64,000 nt of DNA from Pseudomonadota bacterium (GTDB lineage Bacteria; Myxococcota_A; Polyangia; Polyangiales; Polyangiaceae), in NCBI GenBank assembly GCA_023431345.1, contig JAEYWK010000135.1:30993-94992 (forward strand), read 5' to 3'. The position numbers and the translations under genes were made by a program. The notes beneath the pieces were generated by a model. It searched no databases, had not been told where the DNA came from, and saw nothing but the letters and a program-made list of their open reading frames with translations. Positions 16,870 to 27,900 of this stretch are shown here, piece by piece (within the stretch, counting starts at the first letter, position 1; the number at the start of each line of letters is the position of its first letter).

Positions 16870-17661
16870 TCACGGCTCCTTCAGCACCAGGTCGACCGTG
16901 CCTTCCGCCGGAAAGTCGAAGGTGACCTCCGCGCAGGCTTGGGCGCTCTTCGCGGCGCAGGCGCCGGCGGCTTCGCTGCTGATGCCGGCGCTCACGTTGG
17001 CGCAGGCCTTGGCTTTGTATTTGCCGGGCGCTGCGCAGGTCTGGCGCTGGCAGGCCTGATTCTGCCCGCAGGTGTCTTTGGAGAGGTGGGTCCCCGTCCA
17101 CACCAGCTCGGCGCCTCGGGGACCGAGAGGGGTAGGCAAGCAAGCCGCGGCCGCGCACTGCGCCGCCTCGCAAGACTCGCAGCTCGCGATGCCGCAGGCG
17201 GATGAGATGGAGAAGGCGGTGTAGCCTTCAGCGTCGGTGAGCGTGAGCCATCCGCTGCCGCACCCCGTATCACAGAAGTAGCCCTCGGGCACATCGGGCC
17301 CGGGCAGCATGCGGAACGTGATCGAGCCGCTCGCGCATTCTAGGTCGGTGGACGCGCCGCCTTCGCTGCTGGTCGCCCCTCCCGCGCCGATGGTCGGTTC
17401 GCCGCCGCCGCCGCCGCTCGCACCACCGCTTGGCCTGCCTCCCGTGCTGGCTCGACCACCCGGAGCCGTGACGCTCGTGGTTCCCGAGTTGCCTGCCGGA
17501 GGACCCTCGGGGCCGTCATCACCGCCGCTCGCCGCGCCAGCCTGCCCGCTGGGCGCCGCGTTGGCAGCGCCGCCCGCGTCGCTGGACGAGAACTCCTCGC
17601 CACCGCAGGCCACGAACGAGCACATTATCAACAGCCAGGCGCAGACGGGAATCTGACGCAT
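16870..17661 (-). CDS. Secreted Cys-rich lipoprotein of unknown function
   Basis: A 263-aa predicted lipoprotein. The signal peptide ends in a lipobox around SFVAC (Cys at about residue 20), then a linker very rich in Gly, Ala and Ser runs to about residue 105. The C-terminal domain (about 108-263) has many Cys, in spacing such as FCDTGC, CGIASCESCEAAQC and CGQNQACQRQTC, suggesting a disulphide-stabilised extracellular fold. No catalytic motif is recognised. The ATG at 17661 is preferred to an upstream in-frame start because it places the n-region next to the hydrophobic core. It is divergent from the glycoside hydrolase gene. Confidence 0.78.
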   Translation of the reverse strand: MRQIPVCAWLLIMCSFVACGGEEFSSSDAGGAANAAPSGQAGAASGGDDGPEGPPAGNSGTTSVTAPGGRASTGGRPSGGASGGGGGEPTIGAGGATSSEGGASTDLECASGSITFRMLPGPDVPEGYFCDTGCGSGWLTLTDAEGYTAFSISSACGIASCESCEAAQCAAAACLPTPLGPRGAELVWTGTHLSKDTCGQNQACQRQTCAAPGKYKAKACANVSAGISSEAAGACAAKSAQACAEVTFDFPAEGTVDLVLKEP

Positions 17662-17777
17662 CGAACCTCTCAAGCTGAACAAGCAGTAAGTAGTCGCCGC
17701 GACGAAGCGGGCCAAAAAAGAGCTAACCTGGACAGTCTAGCGCGCGCTCCGAGCTTTGTCCTACCCTGCCGGGTCAG

Positions 17778-20582
17778 ATGCGTCATGCCGCTCGTCTTCC
17801 CTTAGGGCCATGGCCAAATTCTACGCTCATTCGGTTCGCGTCGGTGGCGGCGCTGGCGCTAGGGGCCGCCTGCGCGGCGCAGTCGGTTCCGCCAACAGCG
17901 CACGATGCACCGCTACCTGCACCCACCTCCGACCCGGCCCCCGCCGTCGCAGCTCAGTCGTGGCTGGTCGAGAGCTTCGAAAGCGAGCAAGGAACGTCGG
18001 GCGGGTTTTTGTGTGCGTTCGATAGCAACCACCTCGGCACGCACGTTAGCCCCCACCCGTTCGTGTTGACGGAGGGTGGCGCTCCCGCCTCGCCGGGGCG
18101 CTCTGCGCGGTTCTTCGGCTCTATCGGTGACAACCGCCCGCCGCACTCTTGGGCGCAGCTTCAAGTATTTCTCGATCGCGCCAGGGCCCCTCGCGACCTG
18201 CGCAGCTATCGCAGCGTGCGCTTTTGGGCCAAAGGCGACGGCGGCCGGTACTCGATCGCGCTGATCAAGCAAGCGGTCCAGGACTACGATCACTTCAAGC
18301 AAGATTTCGTTGCTCCGGCGGACTGGACTCAAATCGCCGTGCCCATGACCGCGTTCAAGCAGGCGGGCTGGGGCAAACAGCACCCGCCCGTCTTCGACGA
18401 CGTGGTGCAGATCCAGTTTTCGCCCGCGGGCTATTCGCAGCCGTTCGACTTGAGCCTCGATCACGTCGAGCTCGGCCCCGAGGAAGTGAGGCAAGAGCCC
18501 GTCGCCTACGACACGACGGGCTGGTTCCCGTATCGTGGCACCGACGCCAAGAAGCGACGAGGTACCGCGCTCGACGTCAGCTTCTTGCTCGACGCCCCCG
18601 CGGGCAAGCACGGCCCTTTGCAGCGGCGCGGCGAGAGCTTCGGCTTCGCGGGCGGCAAGTCGATCCGCTTTTGGGGCGTGAACCTGGTCGCATCTGCGAA
18701 TTTCCCGACGCACGAGGAAGCCGACGCGCTCGCAGAGCTGCTGGCGCAGATGGGCGTGAACGTCACCCGCCACCATCACATGGATGCTGCTTGGTCGAAG
18801 CCGAACCTGTTTGGCAATCAGGCGAGCACGCTGTCGCTCGACCCATCTGCGCTGGAGCGCTTCGACTACCTGGTCGCGGCGCTGCAAAAGCGCGGCATCT
18901 ACCAGTTCTTCGACTTGCTGGTGCAGCGACACGTAACGGCCGCGGATGGGGTCGCGGCGCCTGATGACGTGGCGCCAGGCATGAAGATCGAGGGGGAGTT
19001 TTCGCCTCGGCTGATCGCGCTGCAGGAGAGGTTCATCGAGCAGCTGATGGGGCACGTGAACCCCTACACCAAGCTGACCTACGCCAAGGATCCCGCGGTC
19101 GGTCTGGTCGAGGTGATCAACGAAGACAGCCTGTTCTGGATCCAGAAGGAAGGCGAGTTCGCGATCAGCTCGCCGGAGTATCGGGGCCAGCTCTCCAAGC
19201 TGTTCTCGGACTGGCTGTCGAAGAAGGTGCTCGGGGGCCGCGCCGCGCTGGAGCAGCGCTGGAGGCCGGTCGATGGTCGGGGGCAGGGGCTGCTGCCCGC
19301 CGAAGATCCCGCGGCCGGCAACGTCGACGCGCTCGTGATGTTCAGCGGTAACGATCACGAGCGGCTGAGTCGGGCGCGGGCCGCCGACACGCTGCGCTTC
19401 TACTACGACACCGCCCTCGGCTATTACCGGCGCATCCAGACCAAGCTGAAGCAGCTGGGTTACCGCGGGCTCGTCGCCGGCAGCAATCACTGGATCGAGA
19501 CCCCGATCGATCTGTATGCGAACGCGCAGCTCGATTTCGTCGACCGCCACGCCTACTGGGCCCACCCCACCGGCGGCTGGGGCTACAGCCCACAGATTGC
19601 CTGGGATCCGAGCTCGATGCTGCGAGACGGCGGGCTGGGCGTCGTGGGCTCCCTCCTGGCGCGGCGCGTGAAGGGCTTGCCTTACACCGCCAGCGAGTGG
19701 CAGACGTCGGCGCCCAACGACTATCGGCACGAGGGGCTGCTCGCCATGGGCGCGTACGCGACGCTCGCCGAAATCAATCCGATTCAATTCGCGTTCTCGC
19801 ACCAGGCGTCGCTCCGCGCCGACGTGGTCAGCTCACTCACGAGCAACTTCGACGTCGCACCGCAGCCGACGATGCTCGCGGCGTGGCCCGCGGTTTCGCT
19901 GCTGTTTCACCGCCGCGATGTGTCGGCGACGAAGCAAGAGGCGGTGCTGCGCGTCGACGAAGCGTCGGTGTTCGATCCCGCGTTTCGTGCCGGGCCGCCC
20001 AAGGAGCTGGCTCGGCTGGGCAAATCGGGCATCGGCTTCGGGCAGGGCCGGACGCTCGAGGAGCTGAATCGGCTGGTGCAAGCCCAGGTGAAGGACGGCG
20101 TGGCCATCGCGGGCGATGGAGAGCTGGTGCACGACGCCCGCCGCGGGACGCTGCTGGTCGATACGCCCCGCTCGCAGGCTTTCGCCGGCTTCAAGCCGTC
20201 CGGTAAGGTGACGCTCACGAACGTGGAGCTCGAGCTCGAGAGCAAGTTCGCGGTCGTGATCGTGACGTCACTCGACGGGAAACCGCTCGCGGGCTCCAAG
20301 CGCATCTTGGTGTCGGCGCTAGGGAACGCCGTCAACTCGGGCATGACCCTGACCCCAGGCCGCGAGCGTCTGGTAGATCCCGGTTCGTCACCGGTGCTCG
20401 TGGAGCCGATCGTCGGCAAGATGGTGCTGCGCGGGGCGCCGTCCAAGAACGTGCACGTGCATGCGCTCGGTCCGAGCGGTGAGCGCGATCACGCGGTGAG
20501 CGCCGTTTCCGGCCCCGAGGGGCTCAGCTTTCGGCTTTCGGCCGAGCACCGCGCTATGCACTACGAAATCGTGCGCGAGTAG
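17778..20582 (+). CDS. Secreted glycoside hydrolase, clan GH-A-like, with N-terminal beta-sandwich
   Basis: A 934-aa exported protein. The signal region ends ALALGAAC, a lipobox with Cys32, so it is probably a lipoprotein. Residues about 62-235 form a CIA30/carbohydrate-binding-like beta-sandwich (RSYRSVRFWAKGDG, FDLSLDHVELG). From about 285 the protein resembles clan GH-A (beta/alpha)8 enzymes: SIRFWGVNL, ALLAQMGVNVTRHHHMD-like loop, candidate acid/base Glu449 in VEVINED and candidate nucleophile Glu640 in YTASEW. The usual NEP motif reads NED here. After about 750 a beta-rich tail follows. The polysaccharide substrate is unknown; the exact GH family is not assigned. Confidence 0.78.
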   Translation: MRHAARLPLGPWPNSTLIRFASVAALALGAACAAQSVPPTAHDAPLPAPTSDPAPAVAAQSWLVESFESEQGTSGGFLCAFDSNHLGTHVSPHPFVLTEGGAPASPGRSARFFGSIGDNRPPHSWAQLQVFLDRARAPRDLRSYRSVRFWAKGDGGRYSIALIKQAVQDYDHFKQDFVAPADWTQIAVPMTAFKQAGWGKQHPPVFDDVVQIQFSPAGYSQPFDLSLDHVELGPEEVRQEPVAYDTTGWFPYRGTDAKKRRGTALDVSFLLDAPAGKHGPLQRRGESFGFAGGKSIRFWGVNLVASANFPTHEEADALAELLAQMGVNVTRHHHMDAAWSKPNLFGNQASTLSLDPSALERFDYLVAALQKRGIYQFFDLLVQRHVTAADGVAAPDDVAPGMKIEGEFSPRLIALQERFIEQLMGHVNPYTKLTYAKDPAVGLVEVINEDSLFWIQKEGEFAISSPEYRGQLSKLFSDWLSKKVLGGRAALEQRWRPVDGRGQGLLPAEDPAAGNVDALVMFSGNDHERLSRARAADTLRFYYDTALGYYRRIQTKLKQLGYRGLVAGSNHWIETPIDLYANAQLDFVDRHAYWAHPTGGWGYSPQIAWDPSSMLRDGGLGVVGSLLARRVKGLPYTASEWQTSAPNDYRHEGLLAMGAYATLAEINPIQFAFSHQASLRADVVSSLTSNFDVAPQPTMLAAWPAVSLLFHRRDVSATKQEAVLRVDEASVFDPAFRAGPPKELARLGKSGIGFGQGRTLEELNRLVQAQVKDGVAIAGDGELVHDARRGTLLVDTPRSQAFAGFKPSGKVTLTNVELELESKFAVVIVTSLDGKPLAGSKRILVSALGNAVNSGMTLTPGRERLVDPGSSPVLVEPIVGKMVLRGAPSKNVHVHALGPSGERDHAVSAVSGPEGLSFRLSAEHRAMHYEIVRE

Positions 20583-20620
20583 CCTCGCTTTCGAGGTAGA
20601 AACACGGCCGAGACCAACCG

Positions 20621-21589
20621 ATGGGTGACGAGAAGGACCCCGGCGCGCACCTCGGGCCCGAGCCCGCCGTTTCCGCGGTCCCTCCGCCCGCGCCCGTGAG
20701 CGTCGTGCCTCGTCCCGTGAGCGTCGTGCCGCGGCCGTCGGGGAGTGGCTCGCTGATGGCGCGTACGCCGCCGCCGCCGCTCCCGCGCAGCCCCATGCCG
20801 GAGCCACCGCCGGCGTCGGCTCCGCCGGCAGCGTATCGCTCCGTGCCGCCGCCGCCGCCGACACGTCACCCGCCCGCGTCCGATTCGTCTGCGACGCTGG
20901 CCGCGCGCCCGAGCGTGATGCCGCGCCCGCCCGTCACGCCACCCCCGCCCGCGCATCGGGCGTCACTGTCGCCCCCGTACGCTCGCCCGCCGACTCAGCC
21001 GCCGAGCGTGAGCGCGACCGCGCAGCTCGAGCAACGGCTCGGCGCGACGCAGCTCGAGCTGCGCAAGCTGGGGAGCGAGCGCCACACGCTGCGCGCTCGA
21101 CTGCGACGCGAGACCGATCGCCTCCACGAGCTCGAGTCCGCGCTGCGCGCCGAGAAGGAGCTGAGACGCCAAGCTTCCGATGAGCACTTCACGGCCCTGA
21201 GCGGCGTGCGCGCTCGCTTGAGCGAGCTCGAGATAGCTCACGAAGGCGAGCTCGCTGCGCTGAGAGCCGAGCTTGCCGAAGCCCGCGTGGAGGCAACCGC
21301 CGCGCGGCGCGCCGCCGAAGACGCCGAGCGGCGCGTCGCTTCCGCGGCGGTCGCTGCCGCTGCCGCGCCCGGCGCCAAGGCCGTCGTGGGCCTTCGACGC
21401 ATCCGCGGCATCGGACCTGCGTACCAACGTGAGCTGTCGCAGCTGGGCGTCACGCGCGTGCAGCAAGTCGCTGCGTGGACGAGCGCCGACGTCGCCGCGT
21501 TCGCGGCCAAGCTCAAGATCAAACCCGAGCGCATCGCGAAAGACGACTGGGTGGGGCAAGCTCAGCGCCTCGAGCCCGACGCAGATTGA
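20621..21589 (+). CDS. Pro-rich, coiled-coil protein with C-terminal helix-hairpin-helix domain
   Basis: A 322-aa protein in three parts. Residues 1-130 are Pro/Ala/Ser-rich and presumably disordered. Residues about 133-245 are a charged coiled coil with many Leu, Glu and Arg. Residues about 255-322 form a helix-hairpin-helix domain, seen as LRRIRGIGPAYQRELSQLG followed by VAAWTSADVAAFAAKL and IAKDDWVGQA, a pattern found in small flap-endonuclease-like helix-hairpin-helix domains. It may bind DNA or act as a scaffold; no nuclease residues are evident. It is 38 bp after the glycoside hydrolase on the same strand, so could be cotranscribed, without functional link. Confidence 0.78.
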   Translation: MGDEKDPGAHLGPEPAVSAVPPPAPVSVVPRPVSVVPRPSGSGSLMARTPPPPLPRSPMPEPPPASAPPAAYRSVPPPPPTRHPPASDSSATLAARPSVMPRPPVTPPPPAHRASLSPPYARPPTQPPSVSATAQLEQRLGATQLELRKLGSERHTLRARLRRETDRLHELESALRAEKELRRQASDEHFTALSGVRARLSELEIAHEGELAALRAELAEARVEATAARRAAEDAERRVASAAVAAAAAPGAKAVVGLRRIRGIGPAYQRELSQLGVTRVQQVAAWTSADVAAFAAKLKIKPERIAKDDWVGQAQRLEPDAD

Positions 21590-21617
21590 GCTCCTGCAAG
21601 CCCGCGTCACGCTCGCG

Positions 21618-22055
21618 CTAGGCGTGGCTCTTGGTGCTGGTGCGCGCCGCGAGCCGCTCGAAGTCGGCCATGAACCGCGTGCCGTCGTGGGTCTTGGGGA
21701 TGGCGCCGAGCGCGCCGGTTCGCTCGATGACCGGCTGGAGCGCCGCCACGTTCATGCTGGAGTGCAGGATCACGGCCGTTCGATGGGTCGCGCTGCCGCG
21801 CTTCAAGAGCTGCCCGAGCTCCACGCCGCTGAGCGCGGGCATCATCACGTCGAGCAGCACGAAATCCGGCTGTTCGCGGGCCACCCACTGCGACGTTCCC
21901 AGGGCGTCGGCGCGAACGTGCACGTCGTAGCCGGCCGCATCCAAGCGCTCGCGTACGACTTCCAGAATCACTGGATCGTCGTCGACCACGAGGACCTTCA
22001 CCCGAGGCCGCGGCTGCTGTGAGTTCGACGGTTGCCCTCGGCTCGAAGAGCTCAT
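21618..22055 (-). CDS. Single-domain response regulator
   Basis: A 145-aa protein made of one receiver domain with a short Ser/Gln-rich N-terminus. The acidic pair is in VLVVDDDP, phospho-acceptor Asp in FVLLDVMMPALSG, the switch Thr/Ser region in VILHSSMN, and the conserved Lys in AIPKTHDG. There is no output domain, so it should act by protein contact, as CheY-like proteins do. The start is about 115 bp from the divergent hybrid histidine kinase gene, which is a natural candidate partner, though that kinase has its own receiver and HPt domains. Confidence 0.88.
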   Translation of the reverse strand: MSSSSRGQPSNSQQPRPRVKVLVVDDDPVILEVVRERLDAAGYDVHVRADALGTSQWVAREQPDFVLLDVMMPALSGVELGQLLKRGSATHRTAVILHSSMNVAALQPVIERTGALGAIPKTHDGTRFMADFERLAARTSTKSHA

Positions 22056-22169
22056 GCGGATACCGGCTACGAAGCGGCATCCCCGCTGCGGAAATTAAGG
22101 GCCCTAGGGGCGACGGAACCCAACTGGACTTACGCGAGGCCTCACCTGGCCGTCCAGGCCGCCTGGGAC

Positions 22170-24419
<2,250 letters not shown>

Positions 24420-24938
24420 AGCAACCCGGCATCCACGACCAGAGAATGCAGCCGCGCGGTACGGCTTGCCCTCTGGTCACGAGCGAAGACCAGCGTCGCC
24501 ACGACCGGCCCCCAAGTCCCGAAGGCCGCGCCAAAACAGCCCAACGCTTGGCGCACACAACCGCCCACATCTCTCAGCGAGCCCAGCTCCGGCGCGCACC
24601 CCCGCCCGCAACCCAGCGCAGTGTCGCGACCGCCCCGCCCCCGCCCCCGCGTCGCCCAGCGAGCGAACGAGCACCACGCGCCGGCGAGCGGAGCGAGCGC
24701 CACGCGCCGGCGAGCGGAGCGAGCACCACGCGCCGGCGAGCGGAGCGAGCACCACGCGACAGCCGCCCCCAGCGAGCGGAGCGAGCACCACGCGAACAGC
24801 GCTCGTGCTGTTTTCGATTGTGGTCGCGAGCGCGAGCGAGTTAAACGTGTCACGTTGTCGTGGTTGTATCCCGAGTGACGCGTGCCACCGGCGCGAGTTG
24901 CGACGGCGTCGTCTACAAGAAGTTCCTGAGGTCGTTGC
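24420..24938. other. Non-coding spacer of about 520 bp, GC-rich and repeat-bearing
   Basis: No gene is supported here. All six frames are long-open only because of extreme GC content, and their translations are Arg/Ala/Pro-rich repeats. It holds the 26-bp direct repeats described separately (24659-24795). From about 24800 the base composition becomes less GC-rich, around the sequence upstream of the DUF4215 lipoprotein gene, where its promoter would be expected. A TGAGGT sequence near 24928 could serve as its ribosome-binding site. Confidence 0.6.
24659..24795. repeat. Imperfect direct repeats, about 26-bp unit, five copies
   Basis: Units share the core GCGAGCGGAGCGAGC followed by ACCACGCG. 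Copies start at 24659 (25 bp, one variant), 24684, 24710, 24736 (truncated to 24 bp) and, after a 12-bp interruption, 24772. Copies 2 and 3 are exactly in phase and differ by one base. The unit contains a nested GAGCG repetition. No dyad symmetry strong enough for an operator was seen, and the copies are contiguous rather than separated by unique spacers. Confidence 0.85.
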
Positions 24939-27900
24939 ATGAGCTGGTCGTCGAACGTGCGTGTGTTGGGTGCGTGTGGTTTGTGGCTGGCGCTGCAGGT
25001 GGGCTGCGGCGGCAATCCTTCGGTGGGCGGCGGCTCGGACACGGTTGACGGCGGAACCGCCGGCACCTCCAAGGGCGGCAACGGTGGCAACGCCGGCACC
25101 CTCGTTCTCCCCATGGGCGGTGACACCGGGGACGCCGGCTCCGGCGAGGAACCCACCACCACCTACGTTTGCGGCAACGGTGAGCTCGAGCCGCGCGAGT
25201 TCTGCGACGACGGCAACACCGAGGATGGCGACGGCTGCTCCGCAGACTGCACTCTGGTCGACGAAGAGTACGACTGCTCCGTCGTCGGTGAAGAGTGCGT
25301 CAAGGTCGTCGTTTGCGGCAACGGCGTCATCGAAGGCAAAGAAGTCTGTGACGACGGCAACGAGCTCGACGACGACGGCTGCACCGCCGATTGCTTGGAG
25401 GTCGAAGAAGGTTTCGGCTGCATCCGCCCCGGCGAAGCCTGTGTGAAGCTCTCGGTTTGCGGCAACGGCGAGCGAGAGCGTGGCGAGCAATGCGACGACG
25501 GTCGACCCTTCGACCCGGACGCGCCCGCCGACGGTTGCGATGAGAACTGTCAGATCGAACCCGACTATTTTTGCCCGATCGCCGGTGAGCCCTGCGTCAA
25601 GGAAGTGTGCGGCGACGGCAAGCGCACCAAGAACGAAGCTTGTGACAATCTAGACACCGAGGGCTGCGTCGATTGTCAGGTCCAACCGGGCTGGCACTGC
25701 AACACCTCCGCCTGTAAGCCCGAATGCGGCGACGGCATGGTCGTCGGCCCCGAGCAGTGCGACGACAAGAACGTGACGGGCGGCGACGGCTGCTCGTCCA
25801 CCTGCAAAATCGAGCCGTTTCACACCTGTGACGCCTCGGAGCCGAGCCAGTGTCGGTCGACCATCGAGTGCGGCAACGGCGTCGTCGATCCGGGCGAGGC
25901 CTGTGACGACGGCAAGACAGGGTCTGCGACTTGCACCGCCGCCTGCAAACCGGTGCCCGTCATGCCGCCGGCCGCGGTCTGCGGCAACGGCGTGATTGAA
26001 GGTTCGGAGACGTGCGAGCCCAAGAACCCGGGCAAGGGTTGCAGCAACACCTGTCAGGTCGAGCCTGGCTACAGCTGCACGCCCGGCGCCGGCTGCAGCA
26101 AGAACCCGGTCTGCGGCGACGGCACCGTCGACATCGCCCAAGGCGAAGCTTGTGACCCTCCGCAGGTGGGTAACGGCTGCTCCGCTACGTGTAAGGTCGA
26201 ATCGGGCTGGACGTGTAGCGGCTTCGGGCCGTCCGTGTGCACGAAGCCGGTCTGCGGCAACGGCATCGTCGAACCTGGCGAGAAATGCGACGACACCACG
26301 CCGGGCAACGTCGCCGACGGCTGCATCAATTGCCAGATCTCGGTCGGTTGGGTTTGCCCGAGCGCGGGGAAGCCTTGCCAGGCCATCTGCGGCGACGGCA
26401 TGAAGCTCGGCACCGAAGAGTGCGACGACGGCGGCAAGAGCCCGAACGACGGCTGCAGCCCCGGTTGCAAGGTCGAGCCGGGCTGGAAGTGCGAAGCCGG
26501 CAAGGCCTGCGAGCGCGCGAGCTGCGGTGACGGCAAGGTCGACTCGGGTGAAGGCTGCGACGACGGTAACCAAGTGGCCGGCGATGGCTGCGGGCCAACG
26601 TGTCAGAAGGAGCCGACCATCACGCGGGGCACCAACCCCACGGTCGCGACCGCGTGCGGTGATGGTCTCATCACGGGCCTCGAAGCTTGCGACGACGGTA
26701 ACAAGTTGAGCGGCGACGGCTGCAAGTCCGACTGCACCCTCGAAACGCCCGGCTGGACCTGCACCGAGAAGGTGACCTTGCCGAAGACGTTCGAGATGGC
26801 GGTGACCTACCGCGACTTCAAGGCGGGCAACGCCAAGACGGGCGACGGCCACACCGACTTCCAGTACCAGCACCTCAGCCACGTCGCCGGTTTGACGGGC
26901 GCGCCCTGCAAGACCGCGAACGCAGGGACCTGCGGTCGCCTCGACTCCGCGGGCAAGCCGCAGCTCATTGCCGGTCACAACCGCGCCACGAGCGGCATCA
27001 TGAACGCGGATACGTTCAAGCTTTGGTGGCGCGACAACAACAACGGCAACGTCAAGAACGCCCTGGGCAACAACATCGCCATGCTGCCGCCCTTCCCGGG
27101 CACCTTGACGCTCACACAGCAGGGCACGGCGACGTCGCAGGTCTACGTCTACGACAGCAAGGGCCCGAACGACGCCGACGGCAACCACTTCTACCCACTC
27201 GACGGCAAAGGCTTCGGTCCCATCGGCACCGAGGTGAACCTGTGCAACCGGAGCGGCGGCACCAACAACGGCGTCACCAACGTCACCGGCAGCCCGGCTT
27301 GTGACGACTGCCCCGCCTCTGGCTGCCAGAAGCGCAACTTCAACTTCACCACCGAGCTCCGCTACTTCTTCCAGTACAAGGGCGGCGAGACGCTCTCGTT
27401 CACGGGTGACGACGACGTGTGGGTCTACATCAACGGCCGCCTCGCCGTGGACATCGGCGGCGTGCACGAGGCCAGGTCGGGCCAAGTCGTGCTCGGCGAC
27501 GACGGCAACGGGGTGGCAGGCGAAGACAGCAACTGCTCCGCCCACGGCGTGGTCAACCTGCCGAACCCGACTGGTGGCTGCTACACCGCGAGCGAGCAGA
27601 GCAACAACATCGACGACCGCTTCGGCCTCGTGAAGGGCGAGCTGTACGAAATCGTGCTGTTCCACGCCGAACGTCACACGACGGCTTCGAACTTCAAGTT
27701 GACGCTGGCCGGCTTCCTCGCTCCGCGCACCTACTGCACCAGCCAGTGCGGCGACGGTCACCGCGTCGGTGACGAGTTCTGCGACGACGGCGCGAACAAC
27801 TCGAACACCAAGGCTGGCGCTTGCCGCACCGACTGCACGCTCGCCAACTTCTGCGGCGACGGCATCAAGCAAGCCGCGGGCAGCTCGCTGCCGGCGGAAA

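Noticed and set aside
17913..19802. Open frame of about 629 codons on the minus strand over the glycoside hydrolase
   Set aside because: Antisense to a protein with signal peptide, barrel motifs and continuous fold; translation is Arg/Glu/Leu-rich without motifs.
24659..24795. Possible CRISPR array
   Set aside because: Copies are contiguous and differ internally; there are no unique spacers of constant length and no cas genes.
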